In this document: positions 53,288 to 61,925 of the stretch, piece after piece
Numbering within the stretch: position 1 is the stretch's first letter
How the letters are laid out: each line of letters opens with the position of its first letter
Program-made: the position numbers and the translations under genes
The notes under the pieces: model-generated
Told to the model about the DNA's origin: nothing
What the model saw: the letters and a program-made list of their open reading frames with translations, nothing else
Databases searched by the model: none
Assembly (NCBI RefSeq): GCF_900445265.1
Contig: NZ_UFTA01000002.1
Coordinates: forward strand, 1,843,941 to 1,907,940
DNA length: 64,000 nt
Direction of reading: 5' to 3'
From: Anaerococcus octavius
GTDB taxonomy: Bacteria; Bacillota; Clostridia; Tissierellales; Peptoniphilaceae

Positions 53288-54375
53288 TCCTTGCTCCAAT
53301 CATCTTCTGTGTAACCTTCTTGGTTTAAAAGTAAGTTTATTGTATCAATATCTGTTTTTATATCCATGGCTCTATCTGATAATAGTTCGACTTTTATTTT
53401 GTCAAAGGCTTCACCTATGGTAATAATTGATTTGTTGATTTGTTTCATTGAATTTAATATTTTACTATCGTCTGTACGCATCATCTCAAAGTCACCATAA
53501 GTTTCAACAAGTTTTGCAGTTGTAGGTAAATAATAGTCAGAAAACTTATTTAGGGCATAGGATTTGTCAGGATATTTTTCTACAATATTTAAAATATCGT
53601 TTGAATTTTTTAAAATCTTATCTACATTATTTCTAAAATCAAGATTAGTAATTCTTACTTGATTTTTCTTTATTTCTTCTATAGAGTTTTTACCCAAAGC
53701 TAGGATTTCTTTTGCTCTTTCACTGCTTAAGTCTTCAACTAAAACTTCGTCTTCATCACTTGTTTTTACTTTTGCCTCTGGAATTTCTTTTTTCTTATCT
53801 TTATATAATCTAAAGGTAGGTATATCAAGGATAAATAATGAATCATCCTCTACAATTCTTGCTTGGTGAAAATATCCTCGTTTCATCATTTTTGTAAGGT
53901 CTGATACGGTTTTTTCTTCGCTTTGAGCAACTGCACTTGCTAGATCTTTAATAGAAATTACTGTATTATTACCTAGCTCTCTTAAAAATCTTACATAATT
54001 ATTTGTAAGTCTAAAATATTCTTTGGATGCCTTCCAAGTAATATATGGGATAGCAATACTTAAAATCGCAAACAAAAGTGTTATTACAAATTCGCCAAAT
54101 CCTCCAAAATTAATAAATTCAGAGAAAAGACTGATCGTTACAATAATTAAAATAACTCCTGATGTTATAGAAGTTGCCTTATAACTTTTTGCTTTATTAA
54201 GTTCTGGTGGTTTTTGCTCACAAACTTCCTTATTTCTAGTTTGAGGTAGATTTTCGTTTTTATCACTTGCTTCTGTAAGCTTTCTTAGGGTATTGTTAAC
54301 TGAATTTTTAATTGTTTCGCCAATCTCATAAAAATCTATATCAAAAGGGTTAAAATTGTTTTTATCATTACTCAT
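53284..54375 (-). CDS. xpaC: XpaC-family membrane-associated protein
   Basis: A 363-residue protein of the XpaC family (5-bromo-4-chloroindolyl phosphate hydrolysis protein, a name from a screen rather than a known reaction). Two adjacent hydrophobic helices (about 68-88 and 91-112) follow a charged N-terminus. The C-terminal part has a winged-helix-like segment (IKDLASAVAQSEEKTVSDL) and a helical tail. xpaC-telA pairing is conserved in Firmicutes, and here both are coupled by a 4-bp overlap. Confidence 0.88.
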   Translation of the reverse strand: MSNDKNNFNPFDIDFYEIGETIKNSVNNTLRKLTEASDKNENLPQTRNKEVCEQKPPELNKAKSYKATSITSGVILIIVTISLFSEFINFGGFGEFVITLLFAILSIAIPYITWKASKEYFRLTNNYVRFLRELGNNTVISIKDLASAVAQSEEKTVSDLTKMMKRGYFHQARIVEDDSLFILDIPTFRLYKDKKKEIPEAKVKTSDEDEVLVEDLSSERAKEILALGKNSIEEIKKNQVRITNLDFRNNVDKILKNSNDILNIVEKYPDKSYALNKFSDYYLPTTAKLVETYGDFEMMRTDDSKILNSMKQINKSIITIGEAFDKIKVELLSDRAMDIKTDIDTINLLLNQEGYTEDDWSKE

Positions 54376-54448
54376 AGCTGCTCCTTATCTTTATAACATC
54401 ATACCCTAAGCATAAATAAAATTAAAACTGATTTTAATATATATTAAC

Positions 54449-57298
54449 TTACTTATCTAAATCGATTATCTTATCAAAATGATCTTTAACTTCTATTAGC
54501 ATATCTCTATTTCCAAAAGCAGTTAGATTATTTTTTTTCATAGACTTTTCAAATAAATCTGCATAGGCTTTTATATCAGCAAGTTTGGCATTTTTTATTT
54601 GCCATAAAAACTCTTCTGGGTCGCTTGGACTTTCTTTTTTATATCTGCCAAAGTCTTCGTCTGCCAAAGCTTGAGGAGATTTTGGTCTTAAAATAGATCC
54701 CATTGATGAGATTTGTTGGTTTTCAAAATCTCTGTCTGTAAGGTCAATATTTTTTGTAAGCTCGCCAATACTATCAAAACTGTCTATAGTTTTTAAAATA
54801 TTTGGGTCTCTATAAGAGTATGTTGATAAAAGTCCTGTCCTATTTGCAGTGATGCCAGCTCCATAAGCTCCACCTTTGGCACGAATTAATTCATAAAGGT
54901 AAGGATTTGATAGTATTGATGTAGCAAGCATTAGTTTGCCGTCAAAAGCTTTATCAAACTCTTTTATATTAGCTGTTTTGGAAATATAATTTACATTTGC
55001 ATTTGAAAGGATAGCTTCTTTATAATACTCTGGAGTAAATTCTATGGTTGCTTTTGGAGCTTGGCTAGCTAAATTAGCGAACTTTTTATTTATAAAATCT
55101 TTCATTTGATTAAAATCATAAGGACTAGCTGTTATATTTATTTCTAGACTACTTGTAAATATTTTTTTATAAGTGTCATTTAATTTTTTTACAAAACTAT
55201 CAAAATCATTTTTTACTTCTTTAATTACAGTTTTTAAAAATAGATATGATCCAATGCCACTAGTTTCTTCTTTAATCATCATGCCTTTATTTATATGACT
55301 ATTTGCTCTATTCATAGCAAGTATATGTCCTTGGTCATACATCGTAGATTCAAAATATGATTTTTTCATATGAAGTAATTCTAAAATTCTTTTTTTATCA
55401 TCAAATATAGAGTTAAACATAAAATCAGCCATCAAGTTTAAGCCATCCTGAGCGGTATCTATGGTTGATGTAAATGATGCTTTTTCTAGTATCGCAAGTT
55501 TGTCATCATTTATATTTATAAAGCTATTAGAAAAGTTTGGGCTTGTTAAATATTGGAAAAGTACATCATCTATTTGTGTATATGGGATATTTTTTGTATC
55601 AACAGATCCCATAAAATCATTTATTAAGCTTAGATATCTTATTTCTTCTAAATTCAAATGACTTATATCAAAATATAAGGAAGTATAAATCAATCCTGCA
55701 GTATCTATATCATGGTAGATATAGGTAAACTTATCATTGAGAATTTGACGAGGAGTTTTTTCTAAACTTACCGGTACATCTTCTATATTTAAAACAGGAA
55801 TAGTGGCTTTTTCTTCTGAGCTATCAACCTTGTTTTGATGATTTTCTAATTTTTTTAAATTATCCTTAATATTAACCAAGTCATAGTCATTAACTTTATT
55901 ATTAATTTTTTCTATATAGTCATCTAATTCTTTTTGTTTTTCTACCATGTAGGTGCTACTTGGCTTAGCAATGTAGATTAATTTTGTTGGATTATCTATA
56001 AAATTTTCTTTTATAAAATTTTCATAATAATCTGTATCTATCAATTCTCTTAGCTCATCTAGATAGTCAATTATTTTAAAGGTTTCAAAGATTGGTTTAT
56101 CAAATTGCCACATTAGAAAGTAAGTTAAACCACGCATTACAGAGATTAGCTGTTCCCTTTGTGCATATTCAAAAATAGAAAAAGCAGCTTTTAAACTTTC
56201 CTTATTTATTCCTTTGCTAGCTTCTTTAAAACCATTTTCGATAATTTCTACATATCTATCTAATTTTTTATCATCAGCTTTTTGAGCTTGTAAAATTATA
56301 GAGCTTCGTACTCCATAACCCAATCTAGCAGTAAAATCTTCTGGATTAATTTCTTTATATATTTGATTTTTGATTTGTGATGAGTCCATGTGAAATAAGG
56401 CGCTTATTAAAATTAGAAGAGTCAAATAATATTTTGTATCTTGATTTTTCTTAGTTAAAAAACCATATAATAAATAATCCTTATTCACTTCTTTTAAAAG
56501 GGCAGGATAACTTGATTTAATAACTTGCTTATAATAGTTATCTGGCACATCTATTGAAAAATCTAAGTCCATGTATTCATACTTTGATAAGTATTCCTTA
56601 TCTAGGTGATCAAGGTAAAAATCAATATCCAAATCACCATAAAAATAAATATAGGCATTGGATGGGTGGTAGTGGTTATCATAAAAGTCTACAAATTCAT
56701 CATAGGAAAGTTTATAAATTTCATAAGGATCTCCGCCGGATTCGTATTCATAAGGACTATTTTTATATAAATAGGAAACAAAATCATTATAAACAAGTTC
56801 ATCAGGATCTGTAAGAGCGCCTTTCATCTCATTGTAAACTACACCTGAAACACCTGTAATTTTGTCATTTTCTATTTCATAATGCCAGCCTTCTTGGTCT
56901 AATATTTCTCTTTTGTGGCGGACAGCTGGATTAAAAACTGCATCCAAATACACATCGGTTAGATTATAAAAATCCTTGTCGTTTTCACTAGAAACTGGAT
57001 ATACAGTCTTGTCTGGATAGGTCATAGCATTTAAGAAAGTTTGTAGTGAACTAGATGCCATATCCATAAAAGGTTCACGAGTTTTATATTTTTTTGATCC
57101 ATTTAAAACTGAGTGTTCCATAATATGGGACATGCCCTTAGAATTTGTAGGTGGAGTTTTAAATCCTATGCCAAAAGTTTTATTTTTATCATCGTTTTTT
57201 ACATATACAACTTGGGCTTTAGTTTTATCATGTTCATACAAAAAAACTTCAATACCAATTTTTTCATAAATTTCTTTTTCTTTTAAAGTGTAAGTCAT
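54449..57298 (-). CDS. M16C-family zinc metalloprotease (presequence protease-like)
   Basis: A 949-residue two-half peptidase. The inverted zinc motif HIMEH (H58, E61, H62) with the following GSKKY region is in the first half, and the downstream third-ligand glutamate region lies in the GVVYNEMKGA segment. The second half (about 500-949) is the inactive homologous lobe. The family degrades short peptides in a closed chamber. There is no signal peptide, so it is cytoplasmic. ACGGAGGGATT precedes the ATG. It is divergent from the oxidoreductase gene. Confidence 0.9.
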   Translation of the reverse strand: MTYTLKEKEIYEKIGIEVFLYEHDKTKAQVVYVKNDDKNKTFGIGFKTPPTNSKGMSHIMEHSVLNGSKKYKTREPFMDMASSSLQTFLNAMTYPDKTVYPVSSENDKDFYNLTDVYLDAVFNPAVRHKREILDQEGWHYEIENDKITGVSGVVYNEMKGALTDPDELVYNDFVSYLYKNSPYEYESGGDPYEIYKLSYDEFVDFYDNHYHPSNAYIYFYGDLDIDFYLDHLDKEYLSKYEYMDLDFSIDVPDNYYKQVIKSSYPALLKEVNKDYLLYGFLTKKNQDTKYYLTLLILISALFHMDSSQIKNQIYKEINPEDFTARLGYGVRSSIILQAQKADDKKLDRYVEIIENGFKEASKGINKESLKAAFSIFEYAQREQLISVMRGLTYFLMWQFDKPIFETFKIIDYLDELRELIDTDYYENFIKENFIDNPTKLIYIAKPSSTYMVEKQKELDDYIEKINNKVNDYDLVNIKDNLKKLENHQNKVDSSEEKATIPVLNIEDVPVSLEKTPRQILNDKFTYIYHDIDTAGLIYTSLYFDISHLNLEEIRYLSLINDFMGSVDTKNIPYTQIDDVLFQYLTSPNFSNSFININDDKLAILEKASFTSTIDTAQDGLNLMADFMFNSIFDDKKRILELLHMKKSYFESTMYDQGHILAMNRANSHINKGMMIKEETSGIGSYLFLKTVIKEVKNDFDSFVKKLNDTYKKIFTSSLEINITASPYDFNQMKDFINKKFANLASQAPKATIEFTPEYYKEAILSNANVNYISKTANIKEFDKAFDGKLMLATSILSNPYLYELIRAKGGAYGAGITANRTGLLSTYSYRDPNILKTIDSFDSIGELTKNIDLTDRDFENQQISSMGSILRPKSPQALADEDFGRYKKESPSDPEEFLWQIKNAKLADIKAYADLFEKSMKKNNLTAFGNRDMLIEVKDHFDKIIDLDK

Positions 57299-57383
57299 AA
57301 TCCCTCCGTTTTTTTAACTATACTCCAAGTTTATTAGAGTGTTTTGGGTAAAAATTTTAAGTATACTGACTATAGGAGGATAT

Positions 57384-58376
57384 ATGAAATTAGGAATACT
57401 TGGTTCTGGTAAAATTGTAAAAGAAGTTTTGCCAGTATTAGAAGAGATAGAAAATATAGAAGTACATGCAATAGCAGCAAGAAATGAAGAAAAATTGCAA
57501 AAATTATCTAAAGACTTTGCTATAAAAAAATATTATACAAGCGTAGATGATTTGTTAGATGATAAACAAATCGATACTGTCTATGTAGCTTTGCCAAATA
57601 ATTTGCATTTTGAAGCTATGAATAAGGCTATAGATAAAGGAAAAAATATAATTTGTGAAAAACCATTTACATCAAATGCCTATGAAACAGAAATGATTAT
57701 AGAAAAAGCAAAGCAAAAAGATGTTATGATTATAGAAGCTATAAGCCACAGGTTTATTCCAAATGCTGTTGAAGCTAAAAAAATGATTAAAGACTTGGGA
57801 AAAATAAAGATAGTTTCCTTTAATTATTCTCAATATTCATCAAGATATGACAATTTTAAAGAAGATATTATTGAACCAGTGTTTTTACTAGAAAATTCAG
57901 GTGGGGCATTAATAGACTTAAATTTATATAATGTTGCCTTTGCTGTTGATACATTTGGTCTGCCAAAAAATGTAAAATATTTTGCAAATATAAGTAAAGA
58001 TATAGATACATCTGGAATTGTTATTTTGGATTATGAGGACTTTATAGTTTCATGTATAGGTTCAAAAGATTCAGCTGCTCCAATTATAAATACCATTCAA
58101 GGAGAAAATGCAACTATAGAAATCCCTGGTGCTTTAAATAATTTTGGAGAATTTAGATTAACAAAAACTCATGAAGATAAAGTTTCTGAATTTAATTATA
58201 ATCAAGAAAGTAAAAGTAGATTATATTATGAATTTGTTGAGATAGAAGAGATTTTAAGAACTCATGATAAAAATAAAGTTCATAGTTTGTTAGAAAAAAC
58301 CAGAAATTATATGGATGTTATAACAAAAGCAAGATATGATGCAAATATATATTACCCAGCTGACAAAATTCGTTAA
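57384..58376 (+). CDS. Gfo/Idh/MocA-family oxidoreductase
   Basis: A 330-residue NAD(P)-dependent dehydrogenase. The Rossmann start MKLGILGSGKIVKEV and the ALPNNLHFE and CEKPFTSNAYE motifs (the latter with the catalytic lysine) are typical. The frame is open 45 bases upstream, but TAGGAGG sets the ATG at 57384. The substrate is probably a sugar or inositol derivative but cannot be named. It lies alone, ahead of a mannose-type PTS. Confidence 0.85.
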   Translation: MKLGILGSGKIVKEVLPVLEEIENIEVHAIAARNEEKLQKLSKDFAIKKYYTSVDDLLDDKQIDTVYVALPNNLHFEAMNKAIDKGKNIICEKPFTSNAYETEMIIEKAKQKDVMIIEAISHRFIPNAVEAKKMIKDLGKIKIVSFNYSQYSSRYDNFKEDIIEPVFLLENSGGALIDLNLYNVAFAVDTFGLPKNVKYFANISKDIDTSGIVILDYEDFIVSCIGSKDSAAPIINTIQGENATIEIPGALNNFGEFRLTKTHEDKVSEFNYNQESKSRLYYEFVEIEEILRTHDKNKVHSLLEKTRNYMDVITKARYDANIYYPADKIR

Positions 58377-58390
58377 ATTTATGATATAAT
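58360..58390 (+). promoter_or_regulatory. Possible promoter of the mannose PTS operon
   Basis: CTGACA (58360-58365) and TATAAT (58385-58390) are spaced by 19 bases, slightly long. The -10 is strong. It lies about 60 bases before AAGGAAAGGAGAG and the EIIAB start. Confidence 0.45.
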
Positions 58391-58453
58391 AAGTATGTAA
58401 AATCATTCTTATATGAATTTATAGAAATATTTATTTTAAGGAAAGGAGAGAAG

Positions 58454-59476
58454 ATGGTAGGAATAATACTTGCAAGTCATGGGCACTTTGCTGAAGGTAT
58501 CAAAGAATCTGCCCAAATGATTTTTGGTGAACAAGAAAAATTTGAATCAGCAATTCTTTTACCAAGCATGGGACCAGATGACTTAAGAAGTGATCTTGAA
58601 GCTGCTATCAAAAAAATAGATTGCGATGAGATTTTATTTCTAGTTGATCTTTGGGGAGGTACTCCATTTAACCAAACTTCAAACCTACTTGAAGGTCATG
58701 AAGATAAATGGGCGATTGTTGCTGGCATGAATCTACCAATGGTTATAGAAGCCCTATCAGAAAGATTTACAAGCGAATCTTCACACGATATTGCAAAAGC
58801 AATTGTAGGCTCAGCTAAAGAAGGAGTAAAGATCAAACCAGAAAACTTAAACGAAGCTAGCGAAAAAGTTGAAACTAAAGCAAGCGATGACGATGATGCC
58901 CAAGCTTTAGTAGATGCAAAAAAAGCTTCTGATGGTTCCATACCAAAAGGAGCAGTAATTGGAGATGGAAAAATCGATATAGTCCTAGCTCGTATTGACA
59001 CTAGACTTTTGCACGGTCAAGTGGCAACTAGTTGGACCAAAGCTACTAAACCTGACCGCATCATAGTAGTATCTGATGCAGTAAGTAAAGATGAGCTTCG
59101 TAAATCAATGGTAATGGAAGCAGAACCACCAGGAGTAAAAGCACACGTAGTACCAGTTTGGAAAATGAAAGAGATTTTAGAAGACTCAAGATTTGGTGCA
59201 ACTCGTGCTATGCTTTTATTTGAAAAACCACAAGATGTTTTACAACTAATTGAACTTGGTGGCAAACTTGATAATGTAAATATTGGATCAATGTCTTATT
59301 CAGAAGGAAAAGTAAACCTTACAACAGCCATTTCTATGGGCAAAAGTGATGTAGAAACTATAGAAAAATTAAGAGAAAACGGCATTAATTTTGATGTAAG
59401 AAAAGTACCTGCTGATAAAAGAGAAAATCTTGATAATATGCTAAAAAAAGCAAAATCAGAATTAAATATGAATTAG
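58454..59476 (+). CDS. manX: Mannose-family PTS EIIAB component
   Basis: A 340-residue fusion of EIIA (1-135; phosphorylated H9 in ASHGHFAEG) and EIIB (about 173-340; phosphorylated H187 in TRLLHGQV), joined by an acidic/Ala-rich linker (about 136-172). It relays phosphate from HPr to the sugar crossing the EIIC/EIID complex. Mannose-family PTSs transport mannose, glucose, glucosamine or GlcNAc. GGAAAGGAG precedes the ATG; EIIC follows 9 bp later. Confidence 0.94.
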   Translation: MVGIILASHGHFAEGIKESAQMIFGEQEKFESAILLPSMGPDDLRSDLEAAIKKIDCDEILFLVDLWGGTPFNQTSNLLEGHEDKWAIVAGMNLPMVIEALSERFTSESSHDIAKAIVGSAKEGVKIKPENLNEASEKVETKASDDDDAQALVDAKKASDGSIPKGAVIGDGKIDIVLARIDTRLLHGQVATSWTKATKPDRIIVVSDAVSKDELRKSMVMEAEPPGVKAHVVPVWKMKEILEDSRFGATRAMLLFEKPQDVLQLIELGGKLDNVNIGSMSYSEGKVNLTTAISMGKSDVETIEKLRENGINFDVRKVPADKRENLDNMLKKAKSELNMN

Positions 59477-59484
59477 GAGAAAAA

Positions 59485-60300
59485 ATGACTGCTATTAATA
59501 TTATTTTAATCTTTATAGTGGCCTTTCTAGCTGGTTGTGAGGGTATTTTGGACCAATTCCAATTTCATCAACCATTAGTTGCTTGTACTTTAATTGGACT
59601 TGTAACTGGACACTTAAAAGAAGGTGTCATGCTAGGAGGAGCACTACAAATGTTGGCCCTAGGTTGGTCAAATGTAGGAGCAGCTATTGCTCCGGATGCA
59701 GCCTTAGCATCTGTTGCATCAGCTATAATCATGGCTCTTGCTTTAAATGGTGGTACTACAAATGCTGCCGAAGCTAGAAGTACAGCTATTACTCTAGCAA
59801 TCCCACTATCAGTAGCTGGATTATTTTTAACCATGCTTGCAAGAACTCTTGCAATACCTATGGTTCATGCTATGGACTCTGCTGCAGAAACTGCAGATTT
59901 CAAAAAAATAGAAAGAATTCACTGGGCTGGTGTTATTATGCAAGGACTTAGAATTGCTATTCCTGCACTTATTTTATGTTTTATCCCAGCAAAAGTAGTA
60001 ACTGATGCCCTAAATTCTATGCCGGAATGGCTAAAAGGTGGTATGCAAGTAGGCGGTGGAATGGTTGCAGCAGTAGGTTATGCCATGGTATTAAATATGA
60101 TGAGCACCAAAGAAACTTGGCCATTCTTTGCCTTAGGTTTTGTAATTGCAGCTATACCAGATATTACCCTAATAGGACTTGGTGTAATAGGTGTTGCATT
60201 TGCACTTATATATATGAAACTTAAAGGCATTGCCCAAAATAGTGGCGGAGCTAGAGGAAACTCTGGTGATCCACTTGGCGATATAATAAACGATTATTAA
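59485..60300 (+). CDS. manY: Mannose-family PTS EIIC component
   Basis: A 271-residue channel subunit with about seven hydrophobic helices. LAGCEGILDQFQFHQPLVACTLIGLVTG near the N-terminus and GGALQMLALGWSNVGAAIAPDAALA are ManY signatures. With EIID it forms the sugar path. AGGAGAAAAA precedes the ATG. Confidence 0.95.
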   Translation: MTAINIILIFIVAFLAGCEGILDQFQFHQPLVACTLIGLVTGHLKEGVMLGGALQMLALGWSNVGAAIAPDAALASVASAIIMALALNGGTTNAAEARSTAITLAIPLSVAGLFLTMLARTLAIPMVHAMDSAAETADFKKIERIHWAGVIMQGLRIAIPALILCFIPAKVVTDALNSMPEWLKGGMQVGGGMVAAVGYAMVLNMMSTKETWPFFALGFVIAAIPDITLIGLGVIGVAFALIYMKLKGIAQNSGGARGNSGDPLGDIINDY

Positions 60301-60311
60301 GGAGGGATCTT

Positions 60312-61388
60312 ATGACTGATAACAATAAAGAAAAAGACTTAGAAGTTTTTGAAGCAGACTCTAATAAAGAAGTTATAAAAAATGAAGATCCTGCTAATAA
60401 AAAAGAAGAAACAGAAAAAACTGATGTAGTAGAAACAAAAGAAGAAGACCAAGCAAAAGTAGTAAATGGAAATGCTGGCAGACTAGAATTGCCAGAAGAT
60501 GTAAGAAAAAAAATCTGTAATAGGCACCAATTCTTACAAGGAACATGGAACTTCGAAAGAATGCAAAATGGTGGTTGGGTTTATTCTATGATTCCAGCTA
60601 TAAAATACCTATACCACGATGAAGCTAGCCAAACTGCAGCATTAAAACGTCACTTAGAGTTTTATAATACTCATCCATATGTATCTGCACCAGTTTTAGG
60701 TGTAACACTTGCTATGGAAGAAGAAAGAGCAAATGGAACTGCTATTGATGATGCAGCTATCAACGGTGTAAAAGTTGGTATGATGGGTCCTCTTGCAGGT
60801 GTTGGTGACCCAGTTTTCTGGTTTACAATTAGACCTATATTAGGAGCTCTAGGTGCATCATTAGCTTTAAGTGGAAACCCACTAGGACCAATTCTATTTT
60901 TTGTACTTTGGAATCTAATTAGATATGCTTTCTTATGGAAAACCCAAGAAGCAGGATATAAAGCAGGAAATGAAATAACCAAAGACTTATCAGGCGGACT
61001 TCTAGGCAGAATTACCCTTATGGCTTCTATCCTTGGTATGTTTGTAATAGGTGCACTAGTACAAAGGTGGGTAAATGTAGATTTCCCAGTTACAATTACA
61101 AAAGTAACACAAGATAGCAAGACATTTATAGATTGGGCAAATCTACCAACAGGATCAGAAGGTATAAAACATGCTCTAGAAATGTATGAAACATACGGAG
61201 CAGATGCCTTTAGTCCAGAAAAAGTTACAACCTTACAAGATAACTTAGATATGCTAATACCAGGACTAGTTCCATTGTTATTAACACTAGGTGTATCAAA
61301 GCTACTTAAAAAAGATGTTTCGCCAATAACAATAATCCTTGCGCTATTTGCTATAGGTATTATTGCTAGATACTTTAATATAATGTAA
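60312..61388 (+). CDS. manZ: Mannose-family PTS EIID component with an acidic N-terminal extension
   Basis: A 358-residue protein. The EIID core starts near residue 62 (LPEDVRKKICNRHQFLQGTW, then NFERMQNGGW) and runs to the C-terminal helices, with GVGDPVFWFTIRPI as the central signature. The first ~60 residues are a Lys/Glu/Asp-rich, probably disordered extension that usual EIID proteins lack. GGAGGGATC precedes the first ATG, which supports translation of the extension. It overlaps manO by 1 base. Confidence 0.94.
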   Translation: MTDNNKEKDLEVFEADSNKEVIKNEDPANKKEETEKTDVVETKEEDQAKVVNGNAGRLELPEDVRKKICNRHQFLQGTWNFERMQNGGWVYSMIPAIKYLYHDEASQTAALKRHLEFYNTHPYVSAPVLGVTLAMEEERANGTAIDDAAINGVKVGMMGPLAGVGDPVFWFTIRPILGALGASLALSGNPLGPILFFVLWNLIRYAFLWKTQEAGYKAGNEITKDLSGGLLGRITLMASILGMFVIGALVQRWVNVDFPVTITKVTQDSKTFIDWANLPTGSEGIKHALEMYETYGADAFSPEKVTTLQDNLDMLIPGLVPLLLTLGVSKLLKKDVSPITIILALFAIGIIARYFNIM

Positions 61389-61744
61389 TGCTTAGTTCAC
61401 AAAATAAAAGTATAGACTTAACTATAAAAGCAAAACACCTCCAGGGCTTTACTAGCTCTGGAGATGTTATTATAGGTGATAAGGCTTTTGAATATTATAA
61501 TGAGAAAAATCCTAGAGATTATATTCAAATCCCTTGGACAGAAGTAGATCTTATTACAGCAGAAGTTATCTTTAAAAATAAAATTCCAAGATTTGCTTTA
61601 CATACTAAACAAAATGGAGATTTTATTTTTACTACACAAGACAATAAGAAAACCTTGCGAGCAATAAATAAATATATACCAGGCGAAAAACTTAGAAGAT
61701 CCCTATCCTTTAAGGATTATCTAAAACGTGCTTTTAAAAAATAG
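61388..61744 (+). CDS. manO: DUF956 protein, mannose PTS-associated (ManO)
   Basis: A 118-residue protein of the DUF956 family, which occurs next to mannose-family PTS genes in Firmicutes and is thought to modulate them. It has a PH-like beta-rich look (GDVIIGDKAFEYYN, IPWTEVDLITAEVIF) and a basic C-terminus. The ATG overlaps the manZ stop (TAATG). Confidence 0.88.
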   Translation: MLSSQNKSIDLTIKAKHLQGFTSSGDVIIGDKAFEYYNEKNPRDYIQIPWTEVDLITAEVIFKNKIPRFALHTKQNGDFIFTTQDNKKTLRAINKYIPGEKLRRSLSFKDYLKRAFKK

Positions 61745-61768
61745 AGTGCCAATAGGTGCTCTTTTTTT
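61744..61768 (+). terminator. Terminator after the mannose PTS operon
   Basis: GAGTGCC, loop AATA, GGTGCTC (two G-T pairs), then T7. It touches the manO stop codon. Confidence 0.75.
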
Positions 61769-61925
61769 ATTTTAAAAATGGGTATATAATTTAACAAAGA
61801 ACAAACTGGAAAACATTTTCTAAAATATGGAAAAATAAATTGAATTACTATATAATATAACTTATAAGGATTTATAAAACATATTTTTTTAGAAGAATAT
61901 AAATGTTTTCACAAAGGAGAAAAGT

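Noticed and set aside
61805-61835. Catabolite-response-like element (TGGAAAACATTTTC) before the EF-G-like gene
   Set aside because: It lacks the central CG of the cre consensus and is far from a visible promoter; too weak to call.
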